This document shows, in pieces, positions 36,631 through 44,974 of a stretch of DNA of 64,000 bases. The DNA lies in contig NZ_AP028947.1 of assembly GCF_036323495.1 (NCBI RefSeq), positions 1,116,001-1,180,000 of the forward strand, written 5' to 3'. The DNA comes from Limnobacter thiooxidans. Its GTDB lineage: Bacteria; Pseudomonadota; Gammaproteobacteria; Burkholderiales; Burkholderiaceae_B. The notes under the pieces were generated by a model. That model did no database searches and was not told where the DNA came from. It was given only the letters and a program-made list of their open reading frames with translations. A program made the translations under genes and the position numbers. Within the stretch, counting starts at the first letter, position 1. Every line of letters begins with the position of its first letter.

Positions 36631-38487
36631 ATGAGTGCATTCAGTGACGTCGAACTGCTGCAGGACTTCCTGACGGAAGCAGGCGACTTGTTGGAAGACG
36701 TGGACAGCAAACTGGTGGAGCTGGAACAGCGCCCCGAAGATGCCGAGTTGTTGGCCACCGTTTTTCGCGGCTTTCACACCATCAAGGGTGGTGCCGGATT
36801 TTTAGAGGCCACCCACCTGGTTGAACTGTGTCACAAGACAGAAAACCTGTTTGACTTGCTGCGAGCCAAGAAGCTGTTGCTGAATGCGGAAATGATGGAT
36901 TCCATCATGGCGGCAACCGGTGAAGTCCACCGCATGTTTGGTGAAATGCGCAATGGTCAACAGCCAGGCGCAGCCCCTGTTGAGCTGCTGGATGCGCTGG
37001 ATGACGCGATTCATGGGCGAACCGCTGCGCCCGCAGTTGCAGCCGCTCCCGTTGAGCAACTGCAGCCCACACTCATCGCTGATGAGCCTGCAAGCCCATT
37101 GGGTTCAACCGCATTGGCTCACGATAATTTCTTTGGAGATGAACTGGATTGGGCGGCTCTGTACGAGGCGGCCGTGGGTGTTCCACCCCGTGAGCTGGAA
37201 CAGGCTGCATTGAGTGTTGACATGGTCACTGCTGCCATCTCACGTCAGGCTGCAGCGGCTGTGCGCCCCAAAGCAGCACCCCCCAAAGCCAAAGCCGCAG
37301 CCCCGGCTGCAGCTGTGCAGAAAGAAAATACGATACGCGTTGATACAGCGCGTTTTGACCAGATCCTGAACCTCAGCGGTGAAATCGGTTTGACCAAAAA
37401 CAGGTTGAATTGTCTGTTTCAAACCATTGCGGGTAGCGGTTCCAACGAAGACGCCATCAAATCACTGGACACAGTGATGGGTCAGTTGGACATGCTGGTG
37501 TCCGATTTGCAGTCTGCGGTGATGAAAGCCCGCATGCAGCCCGTGGGCCGGGTGTTTCAGAAATACAGCCGCTTGGCGCGTGATGTGTCTCGCCAGTTGG
37601 GCAAAGATGTTGAACTGGTCATTGAAGGCGCAGAAACCGAGGTGGACAAATCCATCCTTGAAGAACTGAACGACCCCCTGATCCACTTGGTTCGCAATGC
37701 GGTTGATCATGGCATTGAAACCATTGAAGACCGAATTGCCTGCGGTAAAAATCCGAAAGGTATTGTGAACCTGTCAGCACGCCAAACCGGCGACCACATC
37801 GTGATTGAAATTCAGGATGACGGCCGTGGCATGCGTCCTGAAATCATTCGCGAAAAAGCGGTTGAGAAGGGTTTGATCAACGCCGAGGAAGCAGGGCAGT
37901 TGAGTGTGCAGGACAGCCTGCAGCTGATCTTCCTGCCAGGGTTCTCAACGAAGGACCAGATCTCGGACATCTCGGGGCGTGGAGTGGGCATGGACGTGGT
38001 GAAAACCAATATCCAGCGCCTGAACGGCCGTATTGAAATTCAATCTGATCCGGGGCAGGGTTCGACCATCACCATTTTGTTGCCCCTCACACTGGCTATC
38101 CTGCCTGTGTTGATGCTCAAGCTGGAGGAACAGATTTATTCCTTGCCGTTGTCTTGCGTACGGGAAATCATTCCCATCGAAGAAGACAAGGTTCAGTATG
38201 TCGGCAGCAAGCCCACAATGGTGGTGCGCGGCGAAGTGATTCCCTTGCTCGACCTCGCTGTACTGATTGGTCGCGAAAGCAGCCCCACACCCAAGGTGGG
38301 TGTTCTGGCCATCAGCGGCAACAAGGCCTGCATACTGGCTGTTGATTCCATGGTGGGTCAGGACGAAGTCATGATCAAACCGCTGGATGGTGTCAAGCCC
38401 AAAGGCGTGGCCGGTGCCACTTTGTCGGGCGAGGGTCTCCTGGTCCTGGTGCTCGAACTACGTGAACTGATCGAAGGCAAGCTGTAA
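36631..38487 (+). CDS. cheA: Chemotaxis histidine kinase CheA
   Basis: CheA autophosphorylates under receptor control and feeds CheY. The 618-residue product has an N-terminal Hpt domain (FHTIKGGAGF), a dimerisation domain (~235-300), an ATPase domain with an intact N box (HLVRNAVDHGIE), DDGRGM and GRGVGMDVVK, and a C-terminal CheW-like domain. Between Hpt and dimerisation there is only an Ala/Pro/Lys-rich linker (~120-230), so the CheY-binding P2 domain appears to be absent. Confidence 0.96.
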   Translation: MSAFSDVELLQDFLTEAGDLLEDVDSKLVELEQRPEDAELLATVFRGFHTIKGGAGFLEATHLVELCHKTENLFDLLRAKKLLLNAEMMDSIMAATGEVHRMFGEMRNGQQPGAAPVELLDALDDAIHGRTAAPAVAAAPVEQLQPTLIADEPASPLGSTALAHDNFFGDELDWAALYEAAVGVPPRELEQAALSVDMVTAAISRQAAAAVRPKAAPPKAKAAAPAAAVQKENTIRVDTARFDQILNLSGEIGLTKNRLNCLFQTIAGSGSNEDAIKSLDTVMGQLDMLVSDLQSAVMKARMQPVGRVFQKYSRLARDVSRQLGKDVELVIEGAETEVDKSILEELNDPLIHLVRNAVDHGIETIEDRIACGKNPKGIVNLSARQTGDHIVIEIQDDGRGMRPEIIREKAVEKGLINAEEAGQLSVQDSLQLIFLPGFSTKDQISDISGRGVGMDVVKTNIQRLNGRIEIQSDPGQGSTITILLPLTLAILPVLMLKLEEQIYSLPLSCVREIIPIEEDKVQYVGSKPTMVVRGEVIPLLDLAVLIGRESSPTPKVGVLAISGNKACILAVDSMVGQDEVMIKPLDGVKPKGVAGATLSGEGLLVLVLELRELIEGKL

Positions 38488-38498
38488 AAAAATCTTTT

Positions 38499-38547
38499 TG
38501 CAAGTCCGCACGCGGACTTGCAGTCTTTACCCCGTTCGGGGAATTTT
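38499..38547 (+). terminator. Double hairpin after cheA
   Basis: An 11-bp stem (38499-38509 with 38512-38522, loop 2 nt) is followed by CCCC-GTTC-GGGG (38530-38541) and TTTT (38544-38547). Together they probably end the motAB-cheVYZA transcript. The rest of the 207-bp gap to the receptor gene shows no clear promoter. Confidence 0.65.
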
Positions 38548-38694
38548 CATTGTTTAACTGTTACTTCAAGAACAAGGGTGTTTTTACTCTTTTCCTAAAC
38601 CTAATGCATTTGGGTTAGCTACTCGATAATCAAATCATGGGCAGTGAATGCCAATGACATCGAAAATAGCCACAATGGCAGAGGAGTAGGCAGG

Positions 38695-40440
38695 ATGGGT
38701 TCGCTTTACAGATCGATTGAGAAAAGTTTTTTCTACACACTCACTCGAAAATTATTGGGCAACATGGCTGCCATCGCTGTGGTGGTGTTGCTGGGTTATG
38801 TTGCGATTTACAGCTGGGTTACAGGCAAGCTCTCGCCTGAACAGGCTGGCGATTTTCGTTGGATGCTCAGCGTGGCCCTGAGTGCCACTTTGCTGGCCTG
38901 TGCGGGCGCATTTTTTTACCTGCGACACCTCATTGTTCGCCCGGTTCATCTGCTCAGCGACCGAATGGATCAATTGGCCAACGGTGAGGGTGACCTCTCC
39001 GTGAATTTGCCCACAGTGACTCAGGATGAGCTCAGTGAGCTGGCTGAAAACTACAATGCCTTTATGGTTCGCTTGCGTGACCTTATTCATGAGATTCGCA
39101 GAATGACTGCACAGGTGTCGATGGAATCGGTTCGTGTTTCCGGCAGCCTTAAAGACGCCAGCCGTACCGCAGACAAACAAGGCAGCATCACCACAGAGAT
39201 TTTTCAGGCGGCTGATCTGGCATCCAATGCCATGGAAAATGTGGCCAACAGTGCAAACTATTTGTCCCGTGCCACGGCTGAGCACTTGCACACCGTCAAT
39301 TCCTCCTACCGCGAGTTGTTGACCGTTGCAGAAGAAATGAATATGGCTTCAGGCAGTTTGAGCAGCTTTGGGCAAACTGTTGAAAAGTTGGCCGATACGG
39401 GCAAAGGCATTGAAAACATTGTCAAACTGATCAACGATATTTCAGACCAAACCAACTTGCTGGCACTGAATGCAGCCATTGAAGCGGCGCGTGCGGGTGA
39501 GCAGGGGCGAGGGTTTGCCGTTGTGGCTGACGAAGTGCGCGGCCTGGCCGAGCGTGTGAAGTCTGCCACAGGCGAAATTCGTGGCAACATCACTTCCATG
39601 CTCAGCCTCGTGGATGAAACCCAGAGCGAAACCCGTGAAATCAACCAGAGCATCCTGAAAGGTCAGAAAACAATCAGCACTTCATCGAGCAAGTTTTCCG
39701 GAATGGTTCAAAGTTTTGATGAAATGAGTGTGCAGATCAATGACGTCACTCAGCAGGTTCAGGCGGTCAAGCAGATCAATCAAGAAGTATCCGGAAAAGC
39801 TTCCGAAATTCGTGAAACAGCCCAGTCGGTCATCAATCAAACCCAGGAATCGGAAAAATCAAGTTCAGAGTTGGCTGCCGCAACTGACCGAATCAAGGAA
39901 TTGGTGGCGCGTTTCAAGATTGGAAAAGGGGCTTATGAAAAAGTCATCGAGCAGGCCATTGTTGCGCGTGAGCAATGCAAGCAGATTCTGGTGGACGCCA
40001 TGTCCAACGGCCACGACATTTTTGATGAGACCTACAGGGCCATTCCGAACTCGAACCCCCAGAAATACAGCACCTGCTATGACAAAGCGGTTGAACGCCA
40101 GTTGCAAGGCGCCTATGATCAATTGGTGACCAATGTGCCGGGTTCGGTGTTTTCGCTTTGTGTAGATCGCAAAGGTTATGCGCCCACGCACAACAGCAAG
40201 TATTCACGTCCATTGACCGGCGATTTGAAGACAGACCTGGTGGAAAGCCGCGACAAGCGCATGTTCAGCGACCCGGTGGGTTTGCGTGCTGCGCAGAATC
40301 TGATGCCCTGGCTTTTGCAGACCTACCGGCGTGACACCGGTGAGGTGTTGAATGATTTGTCACTGCCCATTGAAATCGACGGCAAACACTGGGGTGGAAT
40401 TCGCTTGGGCTTCAGCCCGGAGCTTTTGATCAAGGACTGA
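38695..40440 (+). CDS. Methyl-accepting chemotaxis protein with C-terminal sensor-like domain
   Basis: The 581-residue receptor has two N-terminal membrane helices (~22-43 and ~58-79) with only ~15 residues between them, so almost no periplasmic domain. HAMP follows, then a signalling domain with the hairpin tip region [20 protein letters not shown]. After the signalling domain come ~150 more residues with [15 protein letters not shown] and [17 protein letters not shown], a Cache/PAS-like sensor in an unusual C-terminal position. The ATG at 38695 with GAGGAG upstream is preferred to a GTG at 38644. Ligand unknown; it probably senses cytoplasmic cues. Confidence 0.88.
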   Translation: MGSLYRSIEKSFFYTLTRKLLGNMAAIAVVVLLGYVAIYSWVTGKLSPEQAGDFRWMLSVALSATLLACAGAFFYLRHLIVRPVHLLSDRMDQLANGEGDLSVNLPTVTQDELSELAENYNAFMVRLRDLIHEIRRMTAQVSMESVRVSGSLKDASRTADKQGSITTEIFQAADLASNAMENVANSANYLSRATAEHLHTVNSSYRELLTVAEEMNMASGSLSSFGQTVEKLADTGKGIENIVKLINDISDQTNLLALNAAIEAARAGEQGRGFAVVADEVRGLAERVKSATGEIRGNITSMLSLVDETQSETREINQSILKGQKTISTSSSKFSGMVQSFDEMSVQINDVTQQVQAVKQINQEVSGKASEIRETAQSVINQTQESEKSSSELAAATDRIKELVARFKIGKGAYEKVIEQAIVAREQCKQILVDAMSNGHDIFDETYRAIPNSNPQKYSTCYDKAVERQLQGAYDQLVTNVPGSVFSLCVDRKGYAPTHNSKYSRPLTGDLKTDLVESRDKRMFSDPVGLRAAQNLMPWLLQTYRRDTGEVLNDLSLPIEIDGKHWGGIRLGFSPELLIKD

Positions 40441-40477
40441 TCGCCCTGCGAGAGAATTGCGGATAGGGGTCCGTTTT

Positions 40478-40506
40478 AAAGCCGCACCAAGTTGCGGCTT
40501 TTTTTT
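40478..40506 (+). terminator. Terminator of the chemoreceptor gene
   Basis: Nine-bp arms aaagccgca (40478-40486) and tgcggcttt (40493-40501) with a 6-nt loop run into a T tract to 40506. The T tract overlaps the stop codon of the convergent Hpt gene. Confidence 0.85.
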
Positions 40507-40855
40507 ATGGATTGCTCTTGATCCAGACATTCAGGAATTCAGGGCACTGAGTCAGTATGTCGACCAGCCTGGCTGTACTCGTCTCGAAACTCGCAATACT
40601 TTTGACACCCGATTGGCGGCAGGCCACTTCAAGTTCTTCTGCAAGGCTGGACGCTACGTCCAGGCCAATTGCAGCACTGGCACCTTTCACATTGTGTGCC
40701 GCGTCTCCCAGTGCATGCAGGTCTTGGTTGTCGCAGGCGGCCTGTAGCTTCGAGATGTATTTGGGACATTCCTTGATGAATACGGTGATCAGCAGGGTCA
40801 TCAAACCCGTGTCTTTGTCAATTCGGGCCAGGGCCGCGCTCGGGTCGTAGTGCAT
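40505..40855 (-). CDS. Single-domain Hpt phosphotransfer protein
   Basis: The 116-residue helical protein carries the phosphotransfer histidine in the Hpt motif DAAHNVKGASAAIG (~residue 54). Such modules relay phosphate between hybrid kinases and response regulators. No hybrid kinase is next to it. It is transcribed against the receptor and away from flhB; GGAAAGG precedes the start. Its partner is unknown. Confidence 0.85.
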   Translation of the reverse strand: MHYDPSAALARIDKDTGLMTLLITVFIKECPKYISKLQAACDNQDLHALGDAAHNVKGASAAIGLDVASSLAEELEVACRQSGVKSIASFETSTARLVDILTQCPEFLNVWIKSNP

Positions 40856-40965
40856 GTGTGGAAACCTTTCCAGATAAGTAGCCTCATGTTACCTGCTCAA
40901 TTCGCCGTTTTGATTTGGGCGGACTGTTTTCATAATAAGAACATTCCAATACCCCAGGTGCTGCT

Positions 40966-42096
40966 TTGGCCGAAGAAACAGATCAGGAAAAAGACTTACC
41001 CGCGTCGGAACAGAAGATCCGTAAAGCGCGAGAGGAAGGCAATCTGCCCCGGTCCAGAGAACTGGGTGGTGGTGCGGTGCTGTTGTCCGGGGTCGGCCTG
41101 CTGTATGCCATGGGCGGTGAGCTGGTTGGGCAAAGTGAAAAGCTGATGCGTCAGGGTTTAATGCTTGAGCGTGAGCATGCATTTGACACCAAATACATGG
41201 GGCTCAAGTGGGTGTCCATGCTGCAGGAAAGCCTGGTCATTCTGGTGCCGCTTTTCCTGGTGGTCGTGGTTGCCGCCATTCTGGCGAACGTGGCTTTGGG
41301 TGGACTGAATTGGTCCACCACGCCCATGGAGCCCAAGTTCTCCAAGTTGAATCCAATCACTGGACTGAAGAATATATTCTCAGTCAATGGTTTGGCCGAA
41401 CTGGTGAAAGCCATTCTCAAAACGGTGCTGCTGGGCGGGGTCGGGTATCTGCTGCTGATGCAGGACCTTGGTGAATTTACCCAGTTGTCCGCGATGCCGC
41501 TTGAACATGGCATGGCCGAAACCGCGCGAATTACCATCAAAGACGCTTTGATTCTGTCGATTGTGTTTCTTCTGATTGTGGCCATTGATGTGCCTTACCA
41601 GTTGTGGCGCTACTACAAAGGTCTGCGCATGAATCTGGAAGAACTCAAGCGTGAGTCCAAAGAGTCTGAGGGTGACCCCCACCTGAAAGGAAAAATCCGC
41701 AGCATGCAGCGCGAAGCAGCTCGTCGGCGGATGATGGCTTCTGTTCCCAACGCCGATGTGATCGTCACCAACCCGACTCACTACTCTGTGGCCTTGAAGT
41801 ATGACAAGGACGGCAAAGGTGCGCCACGCGTGGTGGCCAAGGGTATCGGCCCATTGGCCCTGAAAATTCGTGAAGTGGGCAAGGAACACAAAGTACCTAT
41901 GGTAGAAGCACCACCACTGGCCCGTGCCCTGTATTCCAATGTGGAACTGGAGCAGGAAATTCCCGGTGCCTTGTACACAGCTGTGGCCAAATTGCTGGCT
42001 TATGTTTATGCGCTGGCCGAGGGCAGGGGGCATTTGGTTGAAGTGCCAGGTGATTCGGACATTCCGAAAGGCATGGATCCAGGACCGGCGGCGTGA
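40966..42096 (+). CDS. flhB: Flagellar export switch protein FlhB
   Basis: FlhB controls the order of flagellar export. The 376-residue product has four membrane helices (~30-215) and a cytoplasmic domain with the autocleavage motif NPTH in DVIVTNPTHYSVALKYDKDG. A TTG at 40966 is the best start, as the protein begins AEETDQEKDLPASEQKIRKA as usual for the family. The flhA gene follows only after a 757-bp repeat-bearing gap. Confidence 0.95.
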   Translation: MAEETDQEKDLPASEQKIRKAREEGNLPRSRELGGGAVLLSGVGLLYAMGGELVGQSEKLMRQGLMLEREHAFDTKYMGLKWVSMLQESLVILVPLFLVVVVAAILANVALGGLNWSTTPMEPKFSKLNPITGLKNIFSVNGLAELVKAILKTVLLGGVGYLLLMQDLGEFTQLSAMPLEHGMAETARITIKDALILSIVFLLIVAIDVPYQLWRYYKGLRMNLEELKRESKESEGDPHLKGKIRSMQREAARRRMMASVPNADVIVTNPTHYSVALKYDKDGKGAPRVVAKGIGPLALKIREVGKEHKVPMVEAPPLARALYSNVELEQEIPGALYTAVAKLLAYVYALAEGRGHLVEVPGDSDIPKGMDPGPAA

Positions 42097-42167
42097 TGAG
42101 CGTTATTGCCCATTCGCTCGGCGCTGCTGCCATGGTTCAATTTTGCTCCACTCGGCGCGAACCCCAA

Positions 42168-42315
42168 TCGCTTGCCGAAAACCTGTTTTTCCCTTTTTGA
42201 ATTTCACACTGACTCAACACACTCGACAAAAAGGGATGGTCGAGTGTGTTGTCGGCTTGCAGCCGAACGTGGCGTGTGAATTCAAACGGGCAGGTTTTCT
42301 GAAAGGCGAAGCGAT
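42168..42315. repeat. Nested-palindrome repeat, copy A
   Basis: The core 42177-42299 starts GAAAACCTG and ends CAGGTTTTC. Inside are a 13-bp hairpin (42215-42227 / 42239-42251) and a 6-bp hairpin (42252-42257 / 42261-42266). Outside, ATCGCTTGCC pairs with GGCGAAGCGAT. Three more copies are at 42509, 61771 and 62200. It is in the gene-free gap 42097-42853; the short frames there look non-coding. Confidence 0.75.
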
Positions 42316-42508
42316 CGGGATGTCGCTGCCGATTGGCCTTGAACCCGGCGGTGACTGGGTGTGGCAGTGGCTCTGAATGGGACTGTACCGCTGGCGTTTG
42401 AGCTGGGTCTGGTGCTGCTGGTACCACTGCATGTTTAGGGCTTCAGCGCCGTGGCTGGTGCGCGCATGCTGTCGCTGTTGGGCTGCCTGGTCAGTGGGCT
42501 TGCCTTTT

Positions 42509-42662
42509 CGCACATTCAAGAAAACCGCCCCGTTTGAACGAGGCTTGCATGTTCGCCAAGCGGTGAAACCGATGGCGACACATCAACCCGACCATCCTTT
42601 TGGTCGGGTTGATGTGAATGCAAAGCCTTGCTTCAAAAAGGGATCAAGCGGTTTTCAGTGCG
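42509..42662. repeat. Nested-palindrome repeat, copy B (inverted)
   Basis: The core 42520-42656 starts GAAAACCGC and ends GCGGTTTTC, flanked by CGCAC/GTGCG. The long hairpin is a perfect 15-bp stem (42580-42594 / 42601-42615) containing GGTCGGGTT. A second hairpin is centred on CGGT-GAA-ACCG (42561-42571). It matches the reverse complement of copy C segment by segment. Confidence 0.8.
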
Positions 42663-42674
42663 GAACAGGCAAGT

Positions 42675-42730
42675 CACGACTAGTCAGCCTTCGACAATCG
42701 CATCAGCCTATCCACGACTAGTCAGCCTTC
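42675..42730. repeat. 18-bp direct repeat beside copy B
   Basis: The sequence CACGACTAGTCAGCCTTC occurs at 42675-42692 and again at 42713-42730, with 20 bp between. It includes the palindrome ACTAGT. Function unknown. The 120 bp from here to flhA are otherwise featureless. Confidence 0.7.
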
Positions 42731-42853
42731 AAAAGCCGCAATAACCGCAACAGCGAAAGCAGGCAACCCAGCTCGCAATAGAGCCCTAAATCTGCCTCAG
42801 TTCCCCCATTAAAAAAACCTAAAGTTTTCCATAATTGAACCGTTAACAACTTG

Positions 42854-44974
42854 ATGGGCGGAATTGTGGCCTCCACCGCATTCTCACTGGACTTCATTAA
42901 AGCAGGCTTGGCCGGCGACAAGGTAAAAACCTTGGGCGCGCCAATCTTCATCATCATGATTCTGGTCATGATGATTTTGCCTGTTCCCCCATTCGCGCTT
43001 GACCTGTTTTTTACATTCAACATCGCGCTCAGCCTCATGGTGCTGGTTGCAAGCCTGTACACCACCAAACCACTCGATTTCGCTGCATTCCCGACCATTT
43101 TGCTGGTCACCACGTTGTTGCGTTTGAGTTTGAACGTGGCTTCCACCCGCGTGGTACTTATGCACGGCCACGAAGGGCCCGATGCAGCTGGCAAAGTGAT
43201 CGAGGCGTTTGGTCACTTCCTGGTGGGCGGAAACCTTGCAGTCGGTATTGTGGTGTTCGTGATCCTGATGTTGATCAACTTCGTGGTGATTACCAAGGGT
43301 GCTGGCCGAATTGCTGAAGTGTCTGCCCGTTTCACCCTCGATGCGATGCCTGGTAAACAGATGGCCATTGATGCTGATTTGAACGCCGGCCTGATTACTG
43401 AAGACCAGGCACGAACTCGCCGTGCCGAAGTCAGTCAGGAAGCCGAGTTTTTCGGTTCCATGGACGGTGCCAGCAAGTTCGTCCGTGGCGACGCCATGGC
43501 CGGTATCATGATCCTGATCATCAACATCATTGGTGGTTTTGCAGTCGGTGTCATGCAGCACGACATGAGCTTTGCCGACGCCGGCACCAACTACGTGCTG
43601 CTGGCCATTGGCGATGGTTTGGTTGCACAGGTTCCTGCACTGGTGATTTCCATTGCAGCCGGTCTGGTTGTGGCACGCGTGGGTCAGGGGCAGGACATTG
43701 GTACCCAACTGGCCAGCCAGTTGCTCAAGTCCCCACAGGCTGTGGGCATTACCTCGGGCATCATGGCCCTGATGGGCATTATCCCCGGCATGCCCAGCTT
43801 CGCATTCCTGTCACTGGCTGCCGGTTTCGGTTATTTGTCCTATCACTTGGCTTCCAAACCGGAAGTGTCCAAAGTGGCACAGAACACCGATGAACAAGCC
43901 AAGATCAAGGCCGCTACAACGGAAGCGCAAGAAGCTACTTGGGACGACCTGGTCCCCATCGACACCATTGCACTGGAAGTCGGCTACCGCCTCATCGCCC
44001 TGGTCGACAACAAGCAAGACGGTGATCTGCTCAAACGCATCAAAGCGATTCGCAAAAAGTTTGCCCAGGAAATCGGTTTTTTGCCACCAGCTGTGCACCT
44101 TCGCGACAATCTGGAATTGCGTCCTTCGGTTTACCGTATTTTGCTCAAGGGCGTGTGTATGGGTGAAGGCGAAGTATTCCCGAACCAGCACCTGGCCATC
44201 AACCCCGGCCGCGTGACCATGCAATTGCCTGGCCCACAAACTACAGACCCAGCCTTTGGTTTGCCTGCGGTGTGGATCAGCGATGATCAAAAAGAAAAAG
44301 CCAATGCAGCGGGTTACACCGTGGTGGATGCCTCCACTGTGGTGGCCACTCACCTGTCGCACATTTTGCAAACGTCTGCTGCCCAGTTGCTGGGCCGCAC
44401 CGAAACCCAGCAGTTGCTCGACCATTGCGCAAAAACGTCGCCCAAGGTGGTTGAAGACCTTACCCCCAAATTGCTCGATGTGGCTGTCATTCAAAAAGTG
44501 CTTCAAAGCCTGCTGGATGAAAGTGTTCACATTCGTGATTTGCGCAGTATTTTTGAGACCCTGCTTGAAAACGGCGCTCGCACCAAGAACCCGCTGGAAT
44601 TGACCGCTGCCGTACGTATCACCCTGGGTCGCGCCATTGTGCAAGCCCTGGCAGGCACCAGCGAAGACCTGAACGTACTGGTCATGGAGCCCAAGCTGGA
44701 ACAAATGATTACCCACGCGCATTCTGCCGCTGGGCAAGACCAGGTGGGCATTGATCCCAATCTGGCAGAAACTTTGGCCCGACAGGCCGCAGAGGCCGCA
44801 GGCCGTCAGGAACAACTGGGCCAGAGCCCGGTGTTGCTGGTCCCCGATGCCTTGCGCTTGTCCATGGCCCGCCTCTTGAAGCGTGCAGCTCCCAATTTGC
44901 GGGTCCTGTCGCACAGTGAAATTCCAGAAAATCGAACTATCCGCGTTGCGCAAGTCGTAGGAGCGAAAGCATGA
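42854..44974 (+). CDS. flhA: Flagellar export gate protein FlhA
   Basis: FlhA is the large export-gate component and the docking ring for chaperone-substrate complexes. The 706-residue product has about eight membrane helices (~20-325), the conserved segment ITKGAGRIAEVSARFTLDAM with the charged FHIPEP-type loop, and a cytoplasmic domain to the end. The ATG at 42854 is preferred to a TTG just before it. It overlaps flhF by 4 bp. Confidence 0.97.
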   Translation: MGGIVASTAFSLDFIKAGLAGDKVKTLGAPIFIIMILVMMILPVPPFALDLFFTFNIALSLMVLVASLYTTKPLDFAAFPTILLVTTLLRLSLNVASTRVVLMHGHEGPDAAGKVIEAFGHFLVGGNLAVGIVVFVILMLINFVVITKGAGRIAEVSARFTLDAMPGKQMAIDADLNAGLITEDQARTRRAEVSQEAEFFGSMDGASKFVRGDAMAGIMILIINIIGGFAVGVMQHDMSFADAGTNYVLLAIGDGLVAQVPALVISIAAGLVVARVGQGQDIGTQLASQLLKSPQAVGITSGIMALMGIIPGMPSFAFLSLAAGFGYLSYHLASKPEVSKVAQNTDEQAKIKAATTEAQEATWDDLVPIDTIALEVGYRLIALVDNKQDGDLLKRIKAIRKKFAQEIGFLPPAVHLRDNLELRPSVYRILLKGVCMGEGEVFPNQHLAINPGRVTMQLPGPQTTDPAFGLPAVWISDDQKEKANAAGYTVVDASTVVATHLSHILQTSAAQLLGRTETQQLLDHCAKTSPKVVEDLTPKLLDVAVIQKVLQSLLDESVHIRDLRSIFETLLENGARTKNPLELTAAVRITLGRAIVQALAGTSEDLNVLVMEPKLEQMITHAHSAAGQDQVGIDPNLAETLARQAAEAAGRQEQLGQSPVLLVPDALRLSMARLLKRAAPNLRVLSHSEIPENRTIRVAQVVGAKA

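Noticed and set aside
42208..42376. Short plus-strand frame around 42235-42376 as a small protein gene
   Set aside because: It overlaps repeat copy A, has no ribosome binding site, and its product has no coherent features.
42168..42662. Copies A and B as integron attC sites around a gene cassette
   Set aside because: No RYYYAAC/GTTRRRY core sites were seen at the ends, no integrase is present, and the sequence between the copies has no convincing gene.
43811..44953. Long minus-strand open frame (380 codons) opposite flhA
   Set aside because: It is rich in His/Gln/Cys with no recognisable domain, and is fully explained as the antisense of conserved FlhA.
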